Assembly: GCA_964589935.1 (NCBI GenBank)
Contig: CAZPVD010000007.1
Location: forward strand, 1 to 64,000
DNA: 64,000 bases
DNA from: VHCN01 sp964589935
Lineage (GTDB): Bacteria; Verrucomicrobiota; Verrucomicrobiia; Limisphaerales; VHCN01
Direction: 5' to 3'
Shown here: one piece after another, positions 28,860 to 38,240 of the stretch
Layout of the letters: each line of letters begins with the position of its first letter
Numbering within the stretch: the first letter of the stretch is position 1
Translations under genes and position numbers: made by a program
Notes under the pieces: model-generated
Told to the model about the DNA's origin: nothing
Seen by the model: the letters and a program-made list of their open reading frames with translations, nothing else
Databases searched by the model: none

Positions 28860-31800
28860 CACTTGCCCTTTTGCCGGCCCGTCGTATCCGAAAGATTCTT
28901 GAGATATTGCTCAACGGCGCTACTGAATTCCTCGGGATATTTCTCGCCGACGGACTGCTTGATCGCCGCGCGGTCGCGCGCCGGCAAACCGATGAAGCCG
29001 CTGCTTCCCGTGATGTCACGCTTGTTGCCATCCGCGCCACCCGCGCCCTGCCAGTTGCCCTGACGGCCGTCGCCCTTGCCCACCTGCTGGCCGGGCTGTT
29101 GCGGCTGGCCCTTGCCCTGACCCGGCTGCTGTGACTGGCCCTGGCCGGGTTGCTGGCCCTGACCCTGACCGGGCTGCTGGCCCTGCGCCAATTGCTGCGG
29201 CGTGCCGATGCCGGCCTCCGCGAGCGCGAGCGCGGCGGCGGCCTGCGCGAGCGCCTGCTGCGCGGTCTGCGCATTGGCCTGCGCGGGCATTGCCTTGTTT
29301 GCCTGAGCCTGAGCAGCCGCATCCGTGAGCGCCTGCATCGCGGCCTGCAACGCCTGTTGCGCCGACGGCGGCAACTGGCCCGCCTCGCCAGCGTTGAGCG
29401 GCGCAATGGCCTCGGCGGCATTTTCGAGCGGCACTGCAGCAGGTGTCGTCTGCAATGAATCGAGCAACTCGGCGAGCTTCTTCACCTCGGCCTGCTTCTG
29501 CGCAAGCTGCGGGAGCGAAGGCGGCGTGCCACTTTCGGGTTGACCCTCGCCTTTCGGTTGGCCTTCACCCTTTGGTTGCCCTTCACCTTTGGGTTGTCCC
29601 TCGCCCTTTGGTGAATCGTTCTTGGCCTGATCGCCTTTTGACGGAGTGTTCTTCGCGTTGTCGGCGGGTTTTGGTTCGCCGGCCTCGGCTGCCTTCTCGA
29701 TGCCTTTCTGCGCCTTGGCCATTTCGCCAATGGCACCCTTGATATCGTTTTGGTCGAGCTTGTTCGCGGCCTGCTGGGCGGCCTGTTTGGCTTGGTTGAC
29801 CGGCGCGGCTTCGGGGGCACCTTCGGCCTTTTTCTCAAGTGCCTGAGCGATTTCCTTCTGCGCCTGCTTGAGCTGCTCGCCGATGCTGGCGGGCTGCTGC
29901 AACTGCGCGAGAGCCTGGTTCACATCTTCCTGAGCCTTGGCGACGGCCTGCGCGGCTTGCGCGGGATTGTTGTTCTTTTGTTCGCCGAGTTCATTCGCGA
30001 GCTGGCCGATTTTTTCATCAATCGCTTTTTTCGCGGCGGCGAGGTCGGCCATCGCTTCTTTTTGCGGCGGGCGAGCGGCCTGCGCGTCGGGTTTGTTGAG
30101 CTGGTTCTTCGCGTCACCCATGTTTTTCTCGGCATTGGCAAGATTCTGCTCGGCCTTGGGCGCGAGCGGTGCGGCTTCGTTCTTAGCCTCGTTGGTTTCC
30201 TTGCCAAGCTCACTCTGCTTCTGCGCTGTTTCCGGCGAAGGAGTCTTTGGCGCCTCGGCGGCCTTGGCGGTGTCGAGCGCGACCTTGGCCTGATCCTTGA
30301 TGATCTCGCCAACCTTCTTGCTCAATGCTTCGAGCTTGGCCTTGTCTTCCTTTGCTTTTTCGAGCGCGGCGACTTTTTGTTCAAGCTGCGACTCGGCCTT
30401 GGCAAGCGCGTCCACGGCGGCCTGCTGCGGCATCTGTGCGTCGGGCTTTTGCTCGGCGAGCGCTTTTTCCGCCTTTTGCATTTGCTTGGCGGCTTCGCCG
30501 ATGGCCTCCGCGGCTTCGGGCGATTGCGGCGCGGCCTGTTCCTGAGTTTTCGTGGCCTCCTGCGCGAGGTCGGCCTGCTTTGGCGCTTGCTTGGCGAGAT
30601 CTTCGGGTTTCTTTTCCGCAGCGGCAGCGGCTTCCGACTTGAGCTGCTCTTCCTGCTTTTTCAACTCCTTGACCTTGTCGAGAAGCTCCTTCGCGGCGGC
30701 GAGCTTGTCCTGCGGTTTGGTGAGCTGGGCCTCGGCCTTGGCGAGCTGCTCCTGCAACGTCTTCTTGGCCTCCTCGAGTTTGGCGACGGCCTGCTCCTGC
30801 TTTTCAGGGGCGTTTTGACGAATCTGATCCCCCGTCTTGAAATTGTCCTGCAAGGTCGCGCGCGCCTCCTGCATTTTTTCCTCGCCGGCCTTGATCTGCT
30901 CGGCGGCCTTGGGCGCGACGTCTTTCAGGTCGTCGCGGACGCTCGCGGTCTTGTCCACGACCTCGGCCTGGCGCTTCTCGACCTCGGACGTGTCGGGTTT
31001 TTTGCCGTCGAGCTTTTGCGTTTCGTCCTTCACGACTTTTTGCTCGGCAATCGTCTTCTCCAAATCGCGGATGGCCTGCTTGAGCACCTCGATGGTGTCG
31101 CGGTTCGGAAGGAGAAGCTTCGCAAGCTCCTGCATCACATCGCGGGCACGGCGCTCGTTGCCGGCGGCGCTGAGAAGTTTCGCGGCGCGAAGGTCGCCGG
31201 TCGCGGATTCAAGCGTCGGGACAAGCTGCGTGTCCTGCGATTTCTGGTAAGCGGCGCGCGGGCGCTCAGCGGTCGGGCCATCCATGTCCTTGAGAATTTC
31301 CGAGAGCTTCTTTAACGCGAGCTTTGCCTCGATGCCGATGGTATCCTGCTCGGTTTCCTGGATGCGGAGGGAAATCTTCTGCGAATCGGCGAGGCCGTAG
31401 GAATCACGGGCGTTGGTGATCTGAACGAGACCGACGGTTTCCTTGAGGTTGTCGCCCTCGCGGCGCGCGAGCATGGAGAAGCGCAGCGAGAGCGCCTGCA
31501 ACGCCTGCTGCCGCTGATATTCGAGCAGAAGCTGGCGGAGCTGAACCACGATGCCCTTCTGGCCGGCGAAGGCTTCGAGCGCGGCGGACGAACCGGGCTG
31601 GTTTGCGCCGCGCGCCTGTTGGAGGAGCGCCACGACGTGCTGCATTTCCTTCTCGGTGAGCGAGCCGAGCACAGAACGGATGGCCTTGAGCACGACGACG
31701 TCGTCGCCGGCGAGTCCATTGCGTTCATACTCGTCAATGATGCGGTCGAGCTGCACCGCGACGCGCGAGGTGGAGGTCTTGATCTGCTCCTGCCTGAGTT

Positions 31801-31918
31801 CCTGCTGGAGCAGGCGGTCGCCGACTGGAGGCTTGGGCGCGTTGTCGGCGCGCACTGTTACAAACGCGGTGGCGAGCAACGCAAGCGCGGTGGCGAGGGC
31901 GAGAGTTTGGGATTTCAT
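28859..31918 (-). CDS. Very large secreted coiled-coil protein with Gln/Gly/Pro-rich tail
   Basis: The protein has 1019 residues from ATG 31918, which begins a signal peptide (MKSQTLALATALALLATAF). Most of the length (about 40-850) is Ala/Glu/Lys/Gln coiled coil. A tandem KGEGQP repeat (four copies or more, DNA near 29550-29610) and a second repeat of GQQPGQGQ type near residue 930 are low complexity. The compact end has GSSGFIGLPARDRAAIKQSV and YPEEFSSAVEQYLKNLSDTT, a motif I recognise at the C-terminus of DUF4175-type envelope proteins of Planctomycetes. It is probably a periplasmic structural protein. It is coupled to the downstream cyclase-repeat gene. Confidence 0.82.
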   Translation of the reverse strand: MKSQTLALATALALLATAFVTVRADNAPKPPVGDRLLQQELRQEQIKTSTSRVAVQLDRIIDEYERNGLAGDDVVVLKAIRSVLGSLTEKEMQHVVALLQQARGANQPGSSAALEAFAGQKGIVVQLRQLLLEYQRQQALQALSLRFSMLARREGDNLKETVGLVQITNARDSYGLADSQKISLRIQETEQDTIGIEAKLALKKLSEILKDMDGPTAERPRAAYQKSQDTQLVPTLESATGDLRAAKLLSAAGNERRARDVMQELAKLLLPNRDTIEVLKQAIRDLEKTIAEQKVVKDETQKLDGKKPDTSEVEKRQAEVVDKTASVRDDLKDVAPKAAEQIKAGEEKMQEARATLQDNFKTGDQIRQNAPEKQEQAVAKLEEAKKTLQEQLAKAEAQLTKPQDKLAAAKELLDKVKELKKQEEQLKSEAAAAAEKKPEDLAKQAPKQADLAQEATKTQEQAAPQSPEAAEAIGEAAKQMQKAEKALAEQKPDAQMPQQAAVDALAKAESQLEQKVAALEKAKEDKAKLEALSKKVGEIIKDQAKVALDTAKAAEAPKTPSPETAQKQSELGKETNEAKNEAAPLAPKAEQNLANAEKNMGDAKNQLNKPDAQAARPPQKEAMADLAAAKKAIDEKIGQLANELGEQKNNNPAQAAQAVAKAQEDVNQALAQLQQPASIGEQLKQAQKEIAQALEKKAEGAPEAAPVNQAKQAAQQAANKLDQNDIKGAIGEMAKAQKGIEKAAEAGEPKPADNAKNTPSKGDQAKNDSPKGEGQPKGEGQPKGEGQPKGEGQPESGTPPSLPQLAQKQAEVKKLAELLDSLQTTPAAVPLENAAEAIAPLNAGEAGQLPPSAQQALQAAMQALTDAAAQAQANKAMPAQANAQTAQQALAQAAAALALAEAGIGTPQQLAQGQQPGQGQGQQPGQGQSQQPGQGKGQPQQPGQQVGKGDGRQGNWQGAGGADGNKRDITGSSGFIGLPARDRAAIKQSVGEKYPEEFSSAVEQYLKNLSDTTGRQKGK

Positions 31919-32067
31919 AAGTTGAGTTTGGCGCGGCAAACCGTTGGGCGGCCATCACGGAGTTGGCATCAAGCTATATGGACGCCGGGAATAGGCAACT
32001 GGATTCAAACCAAAGGTGAAAGTATTGCCGTAAAAATCGCCGAAACAAATCCTCCACAAAAACCGGC

Positions 32068-33393
32068 CTACTGCGTCGGAAGCTCCAAGTTGATGCGCTC
32101 ACCGCCGCGCAGCACGGTCGCCGGCACTTTTGAACCGGCCGGCTTGGCGAGCATGTAGGCGAACAGCTCGCTCTCGGTCATGCGTTTCGTCTGGCCATCC
32201 ACGGCAACGAGGATGTCCTCTTTTTTGAAGCCCGCCTTTTTCGCGAGCGCATGTTCGCCGTATTCGCCGACGTATTTGAATTGCAACGCGAGATCGTTCT
32301 GCGCGAGGCCACGGCCCTTGCGCTCCGCTTCGGACAAGTCGTCCATCTTGATGCCGCCAAACGCGGCCCGCCGCAAATCCCACGAGCTGGGCCGCCACGA
32401 GATGTCGCCGCCTCTCCGCCAGCCCGCGGCGAGCGTCAGCGTGAGCGACTGCTTTTTGCCGGCGCGTAGCACGTCGGCCTTGAGCTTCGCGGGCGTCGCC
32501 GCGTTTTGCATCACCCACTGAACGTCGGCGATGGAAAGAATGGGCTGGCCTTCGAGCGCAACAATTTCATCGCCGGCCTTGAAGCCGTCCTTTTCCGCGG
32601 AAGAACCTGCGACGACGCGCGCGAGCGTCGCCTTTTCCTTCGGATCAAACGAAAGGCCAACGGCATCAGGCATGGGCCACGGGAAGAGGAGTTCGTCCGA
32701 GAGCGGCTGGTGTGCCTCGCGCACGAGTTTGCGCTCGGCCTCGCGGATTTGGTGACAGTGAATGCAGCTTTGCACGGGCTTGCCCTCAAAATCCACCTGC
32801 GCCTGGAAGCGGCCCTTGAGCGTCGGAAATTCCTCTGGCACCTTGATGCGCGGCGGCAGCGCCTGCTTGCCCTCGAGCGCGGCCTTATTCGCCGGATAGT
32901 TTTTGTGGAGTTCGAGTGCGGCGGCCATCGCCTTGCCGAAGCCTTCGAGGGACATCTCGCGCTCGGCCTGCTTGAGGTCGGAGCGCGTGCCGTAGCGGCC
33001 GTAAAGCACGCGGTCGGCGTTGAGAAAAAACGCGGCGAAGGTCAGATCGTAGTCGAACTGAAACAGGCCGAGATCGAGGCCGTTCGCCTGCACGATTCGC
33101 ACGCAGATGAACTGCTCCATGATGGCCTGCACCTTGGGATCGTGACGAACAACCTGTTCGTCGAAGCCACGGCAGTCCACTCAGGGGACGCAGCGCAGCA
33201 CGACGAGCAGCGGCCTGCCCGTGCGGCGCGCCTCGGCAAACCCCTGGTTGAGGTCGTTGTAAATCCAACGGCCGGCTGCGGTGACTTCCGCACGGTCGGC
33301 GCGGACTTTTTCGGCTCGGTTTTCCGCGGCGAAAAAAATGTTCGCACCCGCGAGGAAAATGAGCGCGGTCAACAAAGTGGTTCGATGGAACAT
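32068..33393 (-). CDS. Probable selenoprotein: thioredoxin-like, CxxCH and PDZ domains, in-frame TGA as Sec71
   Basis: Read through one TGA (33181-33183), this is a 441-residue protein with no other interruption. It has a signal peptide (about 1-22, LLTALIFLAGANIFFA), then a thioredoxin-like segment RPLLVVLRCVP-Sec71-V-D-Cys74. This makes a U-x-x-C redox pair, with Cys68 three residues before. Family blocks continue unbroken after the TGA (FDYDLTFAAFFLNADRVLYG). A CIHCH heme-type motif follows at 210-214, then two PDZ-like domains (about 244-300 and 340-440). A SECIS-like hairpin follows the TGA. Without readthrough it would be a 70-residue stub plus a start-less body. A TGC-to-TGA mutation is the alternative. 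It starts 60 bp after the SUMF1 gene and is co-directional with the coiled-coil genes. Confidence 0.8.
33144..33162 (-). promoter_or_regulatory. Bacterial SECIS-like hairpin
   Basis: On the minus strand, 18 nt after the TGA, GACGAAC (33162-33156) pairs perfectly with GUUCGUC (33150-33144) around the loop AGGUU. The loop begins 25 nt after the TGA, within the known 16-37 nt bacterial range. The second loop base is G, as the bacterial consensus requires. AGGU is also in the loop of the E. coli fdhF element. It lies inside the coding frame, as bacterial SECIS elements do. Confidence 0.72.
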
Positions 33394-33453
33394 GACCCGA
33401 TTACGACGGCGGGCGTGACCGCTTGCAAGAAGTTTTTACAACATCCGAAAACT

Positions 33454-34779
33454 TCACGGGCTGGCCGCAGCCGTTTCTTCCGCAACGTAAACAACCACGC
33501 GGAATCCAATCTCCGGCAGGCGGCGCGTGGGCGGCTTGCCCATTCGGAACGAGGAGTGGAGGTTGTCCGCGGCTCTGTTTGCGTGGGAGCTCCCGCGCAC
33601 GACGCGCGCCGTCTGGTAGCCGTCCATCCAGTCAAGGCACCACTCGGCCGCGTTCCCGGCAAGGTCGAAGATGCCGAACTCATTTGGCGGAAAGCTGCAC
33701 ACGGGCGAGGTGAATTCAAATTCGTCGGTGCCCAAGCTTTTGTCGAAGTTGCCGGAATCCTTCGGCGGCGGCCAGTTCGCGCCCCACGGATAAACGCGTC
33801 GCACTTTCAGGTGCCGCTCCGACGGCGTGCTGCCGTCCTCCTTCAACAACCCGACGGCCGCGCTCCAGCCGAGATCGGAGGGCAGCCGATACTCATCGCG
33901 CGGGCCGAGGTGGCCGGACAGGCGCTCGCGCGCAGTGAGCCAGTTGCAAAACGCGGTCGCGTCGAGCCACGAAACATTGACGACCGGATGCGTCGGCCCC
34001 TGTTCGAAGGATGGCTTGAACCAGTCGCGCTTCGTGGACTCGATGAACGGCGCGTAATCCTGCACGCGCGCCTTGTGGACGCAGAATAAAACCTTCGTTC
34101 CCACGACGGGCACGAACTTCATGCCGAGGCTGTTCGTCCAGCTCGCGCCGATCTGCATCAACTGCGTCACGCGCCGCGCCTTGAACGCGGCTTCCTCTGC
34201 CGCCTTGCGCTCCGCGTCTTTGCGGGCAAGCTCCTCCGCGCGCGCTTTGGCATGGGCCTCGTCGGCCAGACGCCGTGCCTCGGTGTCGTCCTTCGCCTTT
34301 TGCATTGCGGCTTCCTCAGTGCGCTTGCGAGGCAGTTGCACGCCCCAATACCACGCCGCGGTTCCCGCGCACAACGCGAGCACCACAAACGCCACGACAC
34401 CGCGAAAACCAAATTGCGCAAGGCCGCCCGATAAACTCTTCAATTCTTTTCCGTCAGCGCCAGACTCGTCCATTTTTTTGTTTTCACTCGGACGAACGCG
34501 AACCGGCCCCGATTTTTTCTTTGGCGAGCCGCCGATGGGCGTGACCTTGATCGGGCCGGCCTTTTTCTGCGCTTCGAGGGAGCCGCGAATGCTGCTGGTG
34601 GTTGCGGCCTTGCCCTTGCGCATCACGAGTGTGGCCGGAATGTATTCATCGAGGTCCTCGCGGCGGATGAGGACATTTTCCGACAGCTTGCCGGCCTTGA
34701 TTTTCTCGATGATTTCGCGGTCGGTGTGGGGACCGTGCTCCTTGTTTTCGTGAATGTAGAACCACTGTTTCTCGCTCAT
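33454..34779 (-). CDS. GYF-domain, transmembrane, SUMF1/FGE-fold protein of the TerY-P cassette
   Basis: The protein has 441 residues. A GYF-2-type domain is at 1-50 (WFYIHENKEHGPHTDREIIE), then a basic linker. One membrane span lies near 135-158 (VVAFVVLALCAGTAAWYWGV), followed by a charged coiled coil. From about 210 to the end is a SUMF1/formylglycine-generating-enzyme fold (VVNVSWLDATAFCNWL, EFGIFDLAGNAAEWCLDW, RVVRGSSHANRA, IGFRVVV). The two redox cysteines of true FGE near the RVVRG segment are absent, so sulfatase maturation is unlikely; a sensor or peptide-binding role is more probable. Its ATG overlaps the kinase stop by 4 bp (ATGA). Confidence 0.85.
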   Translation of the reverse strand: MSEKQWFYIHENKEHGPHTDREIIEKIKAGKLSENVLIRREDLDEYIPATLVMRKGKAATTSSIRGSLEAQKKAGPIKVTPIGGSPKKKSGPVRVRPSENKKMDESGADGKELKSLSGGLAQFGFRGVVAFVVLALCAGTAAWYWGVQLPRKRTEEAAMQKAKDDTEARRLADEAHAKARAEELARKDAERKAAEEAAFKARRVTQLMQIGASWTNSLGMKFVPVVGTKVLFCVHKARVQDYAPFIESTKRDWFKPSFEQGPTHPVVNVSWLDATAFCNWLTARERLSGHLGPRDEYRLPSDLGWSAAVGLLKEDGSTPSERHLKVRRVYPWGANWPPPKDSGNFDKSLGTDEFEFTSPVCSFPPNEFGIFDLAGNAAEWCLDWMDGYQTARVVRGSSHANRAADNLHSSFRMGKPPTRRLPEIGFRVVVYVAEETAAASP

Positions 34780-36218
34780 GGCTGCATAAAGTCGAAGGCC
34801 GCGAGCCGCCCGCCCGGCTCTTCGGACAACAGCACGCGCAGGCCGGGCTGCAATTCCACCGCGCCGCCGTGCGGCACGTAGTCGCCGTCAATGATGCACA
34901 TGTCCGTGTCGCTCTGGTTCACCAGCCACCAGCGGCCCTGGTGGAAACTGAAGTAGCCCTGCGGCGTGCGGTCCGCGTCCAGCGGCGAGACGTTCGAGAA
35001 CACATGCCACTTATAGAAATACATGTTATGCCAGATCGTCAACGAGTGACCCTCCTCCTTGAACGCGCGCTCGCCGGGGCTTTTTTCGCGGAAAAAATTC
35101 ACGAACGGCACCGGCGCGGTCAGCCGCGCGCCCGTGAAGGGACACGCCATCGGCATCCCCGGCGCGAGCACAAACCACTCGTGCCCGCCCGGCGAAGGAT
35201 GGATAAGGTCGAACGTCTTGCTCAAGGCCTTCTCCCACTCGCTCGCGCTGGCGCGGCGCGGCGGGTTGTGCAGGCCCTCGATGAACGTCTTGTAAAACAG
35301 CGACTCAAGATACGGTCCGAGCCGTGCCAGCGGCACCTTCGGTGGCGGACGCATCCAGTTCGACTTGTCGGTCGGGTGCTCGACGAAGATTGCGTCACGG
35401 CCCATCGAGAGCAGTTCGTCCTCCTCCGCCGACTTCGTGCTGCGCACCTTCGGGCCTTGCAGCGGATGCCGCAACAGCAGCGTCTCGTAAAGCAGCACCG
35501 CCAGCGCGTGCATGTCTGTCTCGATGCTCGGAAGTTTTTTGCCCGCGACGACCTCTGGCGCGATGTAACCCGGCGTGCCAAGCACCGTCGGTGGCGCAAG
35601 CCCCGGCACCACGAGCGAATCAATGTCAATCACGCACGCGTCGCCGCCCTTCGGGTCAATGAGCACGTTGTTGTGCGAAAGATCCGCGTGCGCCAGCCCG
35701 GCGTAATGCAGCCGCCGCACCGCGCTGGCCATGATCGAACCGCACTGGAGATACCGCAGGAAATCGCCGCGCTCGTCGTCCGGCAGAAGCTTGCGCACCT
35801 TCGCGCTCGTGAACCACTTGCCCTTTTTCTCGCGCTGGTTCCCTGTGCGGTCGCGAAAGAAAAAGTTCTTCCGATACACCGGCGCAACGAGGCCGAGCGC
35901 GGGCGAATGGATGTTGTGCCGTCGGAGGAATTCCGGCGGCAGCCCGCGGTCGCTGTCAATGATGCCCGTCGGCCAGCAGAAATGTTTCCTCCAGTAGTCG
36001 GCGTGCGCGCCGCTCACGGTCGGGTTGTAGGCCGTGAGGATTTTTTCGAGCCGCCGCTTGCGCTCCAGCCGGTCCGTGAGCTGGCCAAAAAAAAACGCGA
36101 CGATGTGCTGCCGGTCCTTCGTGAAGAACACCACCTTCTCGCCGCCCGACGCGATGGACTCCTTTTCAAAGACGACTTCGCTGCCGTCCGTCAGCTTGGC
36201 TTTGAGATACTCCGGCAT
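34776..36218 (-). CDS. TerY-P-type protein kinase with C-terminal FHA-like domain
   Basis: The protein has 480 residues. The kinase catalytic loop is HADLSHNN (His177-Asp179), the metal motif DID at 198-200 in place of DFG, and the activation segment ends with GTPGYIAPEVV. A glycine-rich start (SGGEKVVFFTK) is at 24-34. After about residue 330 comes a region ending in a beta domain (WWLVNQSDTDMCIIDGDY, then GGAVELQPGLRVLL) that looks FHA-like. The kinase lies 6 bp after a PP2C phosphatase and downstream of a vWA gene, the arrangement described as the TerY-P triad in Ter-linked stress signalling. Targets are unknown, and no terC/terD genes are in view. Confidence 0.85.
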   Translation of the reverse strand: MPEYLKAKLTDGSEVVFEKESIASGGEKVVFFTKDRQHIVAFFFGQLTDRLERKRRLEKILTAYNPTVSGAHADYWRKHFCWPTGIIDSDRGLPPEFLRRHNIHSPALGLVAPVYRKNFFFRDRTGNQREKKGKWFTSAKVRKLLPDDERGDFLRYLQCGSIMASAVRRLHYAGLAHADLSHNNVLIDPKGGDACVIDIDSLVVPGLAPPTVLGTPGYIAPEVVAGKKLPSIETDMHALAVLLYETLLLRHPLQGPKVRSTKSAEEDELLSMGRDAIFVEHPTDKSNWMRPPPKVPLARLGPYLESLFYKTFIEGLHNPPRRASASEWEKALSKTFDLIHPSPGGHEWFVLAPGMPMACPFTGARLTAPVPFVNFFREKSPGERAFKEEGHSLTIWHNMYFYKWHVFSNVSPLDADRTPQGYFSFHQGRWWLVNQSDTDMCIIDGDYVPHGGAVELQPGLRVLLSEEPGGRLAAFDFMQP

Positions 36219-36224
36219 GGCGCG

Positions 36225-37817
36225 CTAAAAGTTCACCGCGGCCGGATGCCGGTGCATCAATAGCGCGGTGCGGTCGTCGAACTCGCCGCGCTTTTCGAAC
36301 TCCAGCCATTCCGCCAGCGCCCACGCGGCGGACTCCTGCGCAATAAGCGCGGGCTGCGCCGGCTGTGATTTGAAATCCTGCAACGGTTTCTCCACGCCGC
36401 TGTAAAACTGTTTGAAAATCTCCGCCGCCTTCGTGCCGATGGGATAGAATGGATCCTCGATGCCGTCGCTGCACAACAGCACGCACTCGATTTCCTCCGG
36501 CGCGGTCAACAACTCGATCACCGCGGCTTTTTTGCGCGCCTCGGCGTCCGGCACGAACACGCTTACCTCGCCGCTGTGCTGGCCGGAGTCCGGCGTGCCG
36601 ATGCGCTGAGACGATTTGTCCTTGCGCAACACGAGCACCGCGCCGTCGCCGACTTGATTCGCCAGCCACGCCTCGTGTTTCTCGCCGCGCCAGTGCAACG
36701 CGGTAAGCAGCGTGCAGCGAAAATCCTTCGGGCTGCACCCGCACTTCGCCGCCATCTCGTCGAGCGCGGCGCACGCGGCGATCACCGCGTCTGTCAACTT
36801 TGCCTTCAAGTGCGCGAGAAGTTTCTCTTTGTCGTCGGCGATGACCGGCTCGATTTTTTCCAGCGAAGTCATCAGCGCGTCCGTCACTTTGCGCGACGCG
36901 ACGTGTGACCCGATGCGGCTGAACTTGCACGAACCCGCGCCATCAGAGACGCACAGAACCGTGAGCGGCCCGCGCGCGGCGAAGGCCAGTGCGTCCTCGC
37001 GGTGCGTGCCCTTGTTTGCGTGGTCGCGCCCACGCCGCGTCGCGCCGACGATGCGCCAGCCACTCGCCAGCACGCGGTCGAACGCCGCGCAGTCAGAATA
37101 AGTTTGCGATGTGAGTTCGGGGAAATGCTTTGCGATTTCCGGCGGGCACCAGTCGTTCATTGCCGGAAGCGATTTCCAAGTCGCGGGCTTCGGTGCTGGC
37201 GGTGGCTCGACGTTTTTTTCCTCCGGTTCGGCTGATTTTTTCGCCGCGTCGGTTGATGGAGCTGAAGCGGGCGCGGCGACAGATTTGTTTTCCGCCGGTT
37301 TTGCCGGCTCACTCGTCCTGCCTTTCGCTTCGATGGTCGGGCCGCGGAACAGCGTCGCGAACAGTGATGGCTTCACCTCGTCTTTTGGTGGCTCCTTCGC
37401 CGGCGCGGGAGTCTTGTCCGTTGGTTTTGACTCGACAGGCTTGGTCTCCGTTGCTTTCGCCTCGGCTGGCTTTGCCAACGCGGCAATCACCGATGACGCA
37501 GACTTGTCCTGCGCGGGCAGCGCATCGGATTTTATGACGGTTGAACTGGTAGAAGAAGCGGCCGCCTGAGAGGAAGTTTTCGGCGCGTCGGCCGTCTGAG
37601 GCAGATTTTGTGCCGGCGGTTTATCAGGAGGCTTCACGGAATCTTTTACCGCAGGAGCCGGCGCATTTTGCGTTGCTGCCGCTTTGTCCGATGCTGGCGC
37701 GTTTGCCTTTGCCGGTTCAAGCGGCGCATTTTTCCCATCCGCAGGCGCGGATTTTTTCTCCGACTTGCTGTCGGCGGGCTTCGAGGAATTGCCGGGAATG
37801 AAGCGCTTGAGATTCAT
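36225..37817 (-). CDS. PP2C-family protein phosphatase with long disordered N-terminus
   Basis: The protein has 530 residues. Residues 1 to about 215 are low-complexity Ala/Pro/Lys/Ser with no fold. The PP2C domain begins near GWRIVGATRRGRDHANKGTH and REDALAF. Metal-binding motifs are VSDGAGSCKFS (Asp-Gly), LLCSDGIEDPF and FDDRTALLM. It should remove phosphate from Ser/Thr targets of the neighbouring kinase. The length is well above a bare PP2C (about 250) because of the tail. It sits between the small protein gene (54-bp gap) and the kinase gene (6-bp gap) in the same operon. Confidence 0.88.
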   Translation of the reverse strand: MNLKRFIPGNSSKPADSKSEKKSAPADGKNAPLEPAKANAPASDKAAATQNAPAPAVKDSVKPPDKPPAQNLPQTADAPKTSSQAAASSTSSTVIKSDALPAQDKSASSVIAALAKPAEAKATETKPVESKPTDKTPAPAKEPPKDEVKPSLFATLFRGPTIEAKGRTSEPAKPAENKSVAAPASAPSTDAAKKSAEPEEKNVEPPPAPKPATWKSLPAMNDWCPPEIAKHFPELTSQTYSDCAAFDRVLASGWRIVGATRRGRDHANKGTHREDALAFAARGPLTVLCVSDGAGSCKFSRIGSHVASRKVTDALMTSLEKIEPVIADDKEKLLAHLKAKLTDAVIAACAALDEMAAKCGCSPKDFRCTLLTALHWRGEKHEAWLANQVGDGAVLVLRKDKSSQRIGTPDSGQHSGEVSVFVPDAEARKKAAVIELLTAPEEIECVLLCSDGIEDPFYPIGTKAAEIFKQFYSGVEKPLQDFKSQPAQPALIAQESAAWALAEWLEFEKRGEFDDRTALLMHRHPAAVNF

Positions 37818-37871
37818 CCCTGCCGATCCGTTGCGTGAAATGGAACGAAGGCGGACGAACCCGGCGCGAGT

Positions 37872-38195
37872 TCACGCCGCGCCGAACCGCTGCAAGAGTT
37901 GCCACAGTTCGGCGGCAATTTTCGCGTAGTGCTCGCGCGGGCCGGCCGTGCGTGAGTCGAACCAGCAGATGAACTCCTCGTGCACAACGCGGCACACGTC
38001 GGCCTCCGAGCGGCAGTCCCGCAAACGCGGGAGAATCGTCCCGACTTCAGGCTCATACTCATCGGTGTTGGTTTTGGAATTGATGCCAATCGGGTCATGC
38101 CGGAACAGCAGCGCCACGGCCGCGTCAAAAAGTTCGCCATACTGTGCCTTCAGGCGCTGTCGCTCTTCGAGAATCTGCTCGCGTGTTCGCGGCAT
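37872..38195 (-). CDS. Small conserved-looking protein of the TerY-P cassette
   Basis: The protein has 107 residues and a normal ATG start. It is acidic and helical, with the distinctive segment LLFRHDPIGINSKTNTDEYE, then PEVGTILPRL and a C-terminal EHYAKIAAELWQLL helix. I recall similar small proteins (DUF1871-like) but cannot name a family with certainty. There are no membrane or catalytic motifs. It sits 45 bp after the vWA gene and 54 bp before the phosphatase, so it is part of the same transcript and may be an adaptor. Confidence 0.72.
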   Translation of the reverse strand: MPRTREQILEERQRLKAQYGELFDAAVALLFRHDPIGINSKTNTDEYEPEVGTILPRLRDCRSEADVCRVVHEEFICWFDSRTAGPREHYAKIAAELWQLLQRFGAA

Positions 38196-38240
38196 GGCAA
38201 ATGAGACGGGCGAACAACCCTGTCACCCGCCGATTGTTCC

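Noticed and set aside
29750..31315. 521-codon Leu-rich plus-strand frame
   Set aside because: It is the complement of the Ala/Glu/Lys coiled coil on the minus strand, which has a signal peptide and a normal start.
33181..33183. TGA as simple nonsense mutation or sequencing error
   Set aside because: Not excluded, but the match to the redox position together with the correctly placed hairpin makes selenocysteine more likely. Raw reads would settle it.
32506..34089. Plus-strand frame crossing the selenoprotein and SUMF1 genes
   Set aside because: It has no motif, and the minus strand carries clear domains in both genes.
33454..34779. Sulfatase-maturing formylglycine-generating enzyme
   Set aside because: The fold matches, but the active-site cysteines are missing and the protein is part of a TerY-P cassette.
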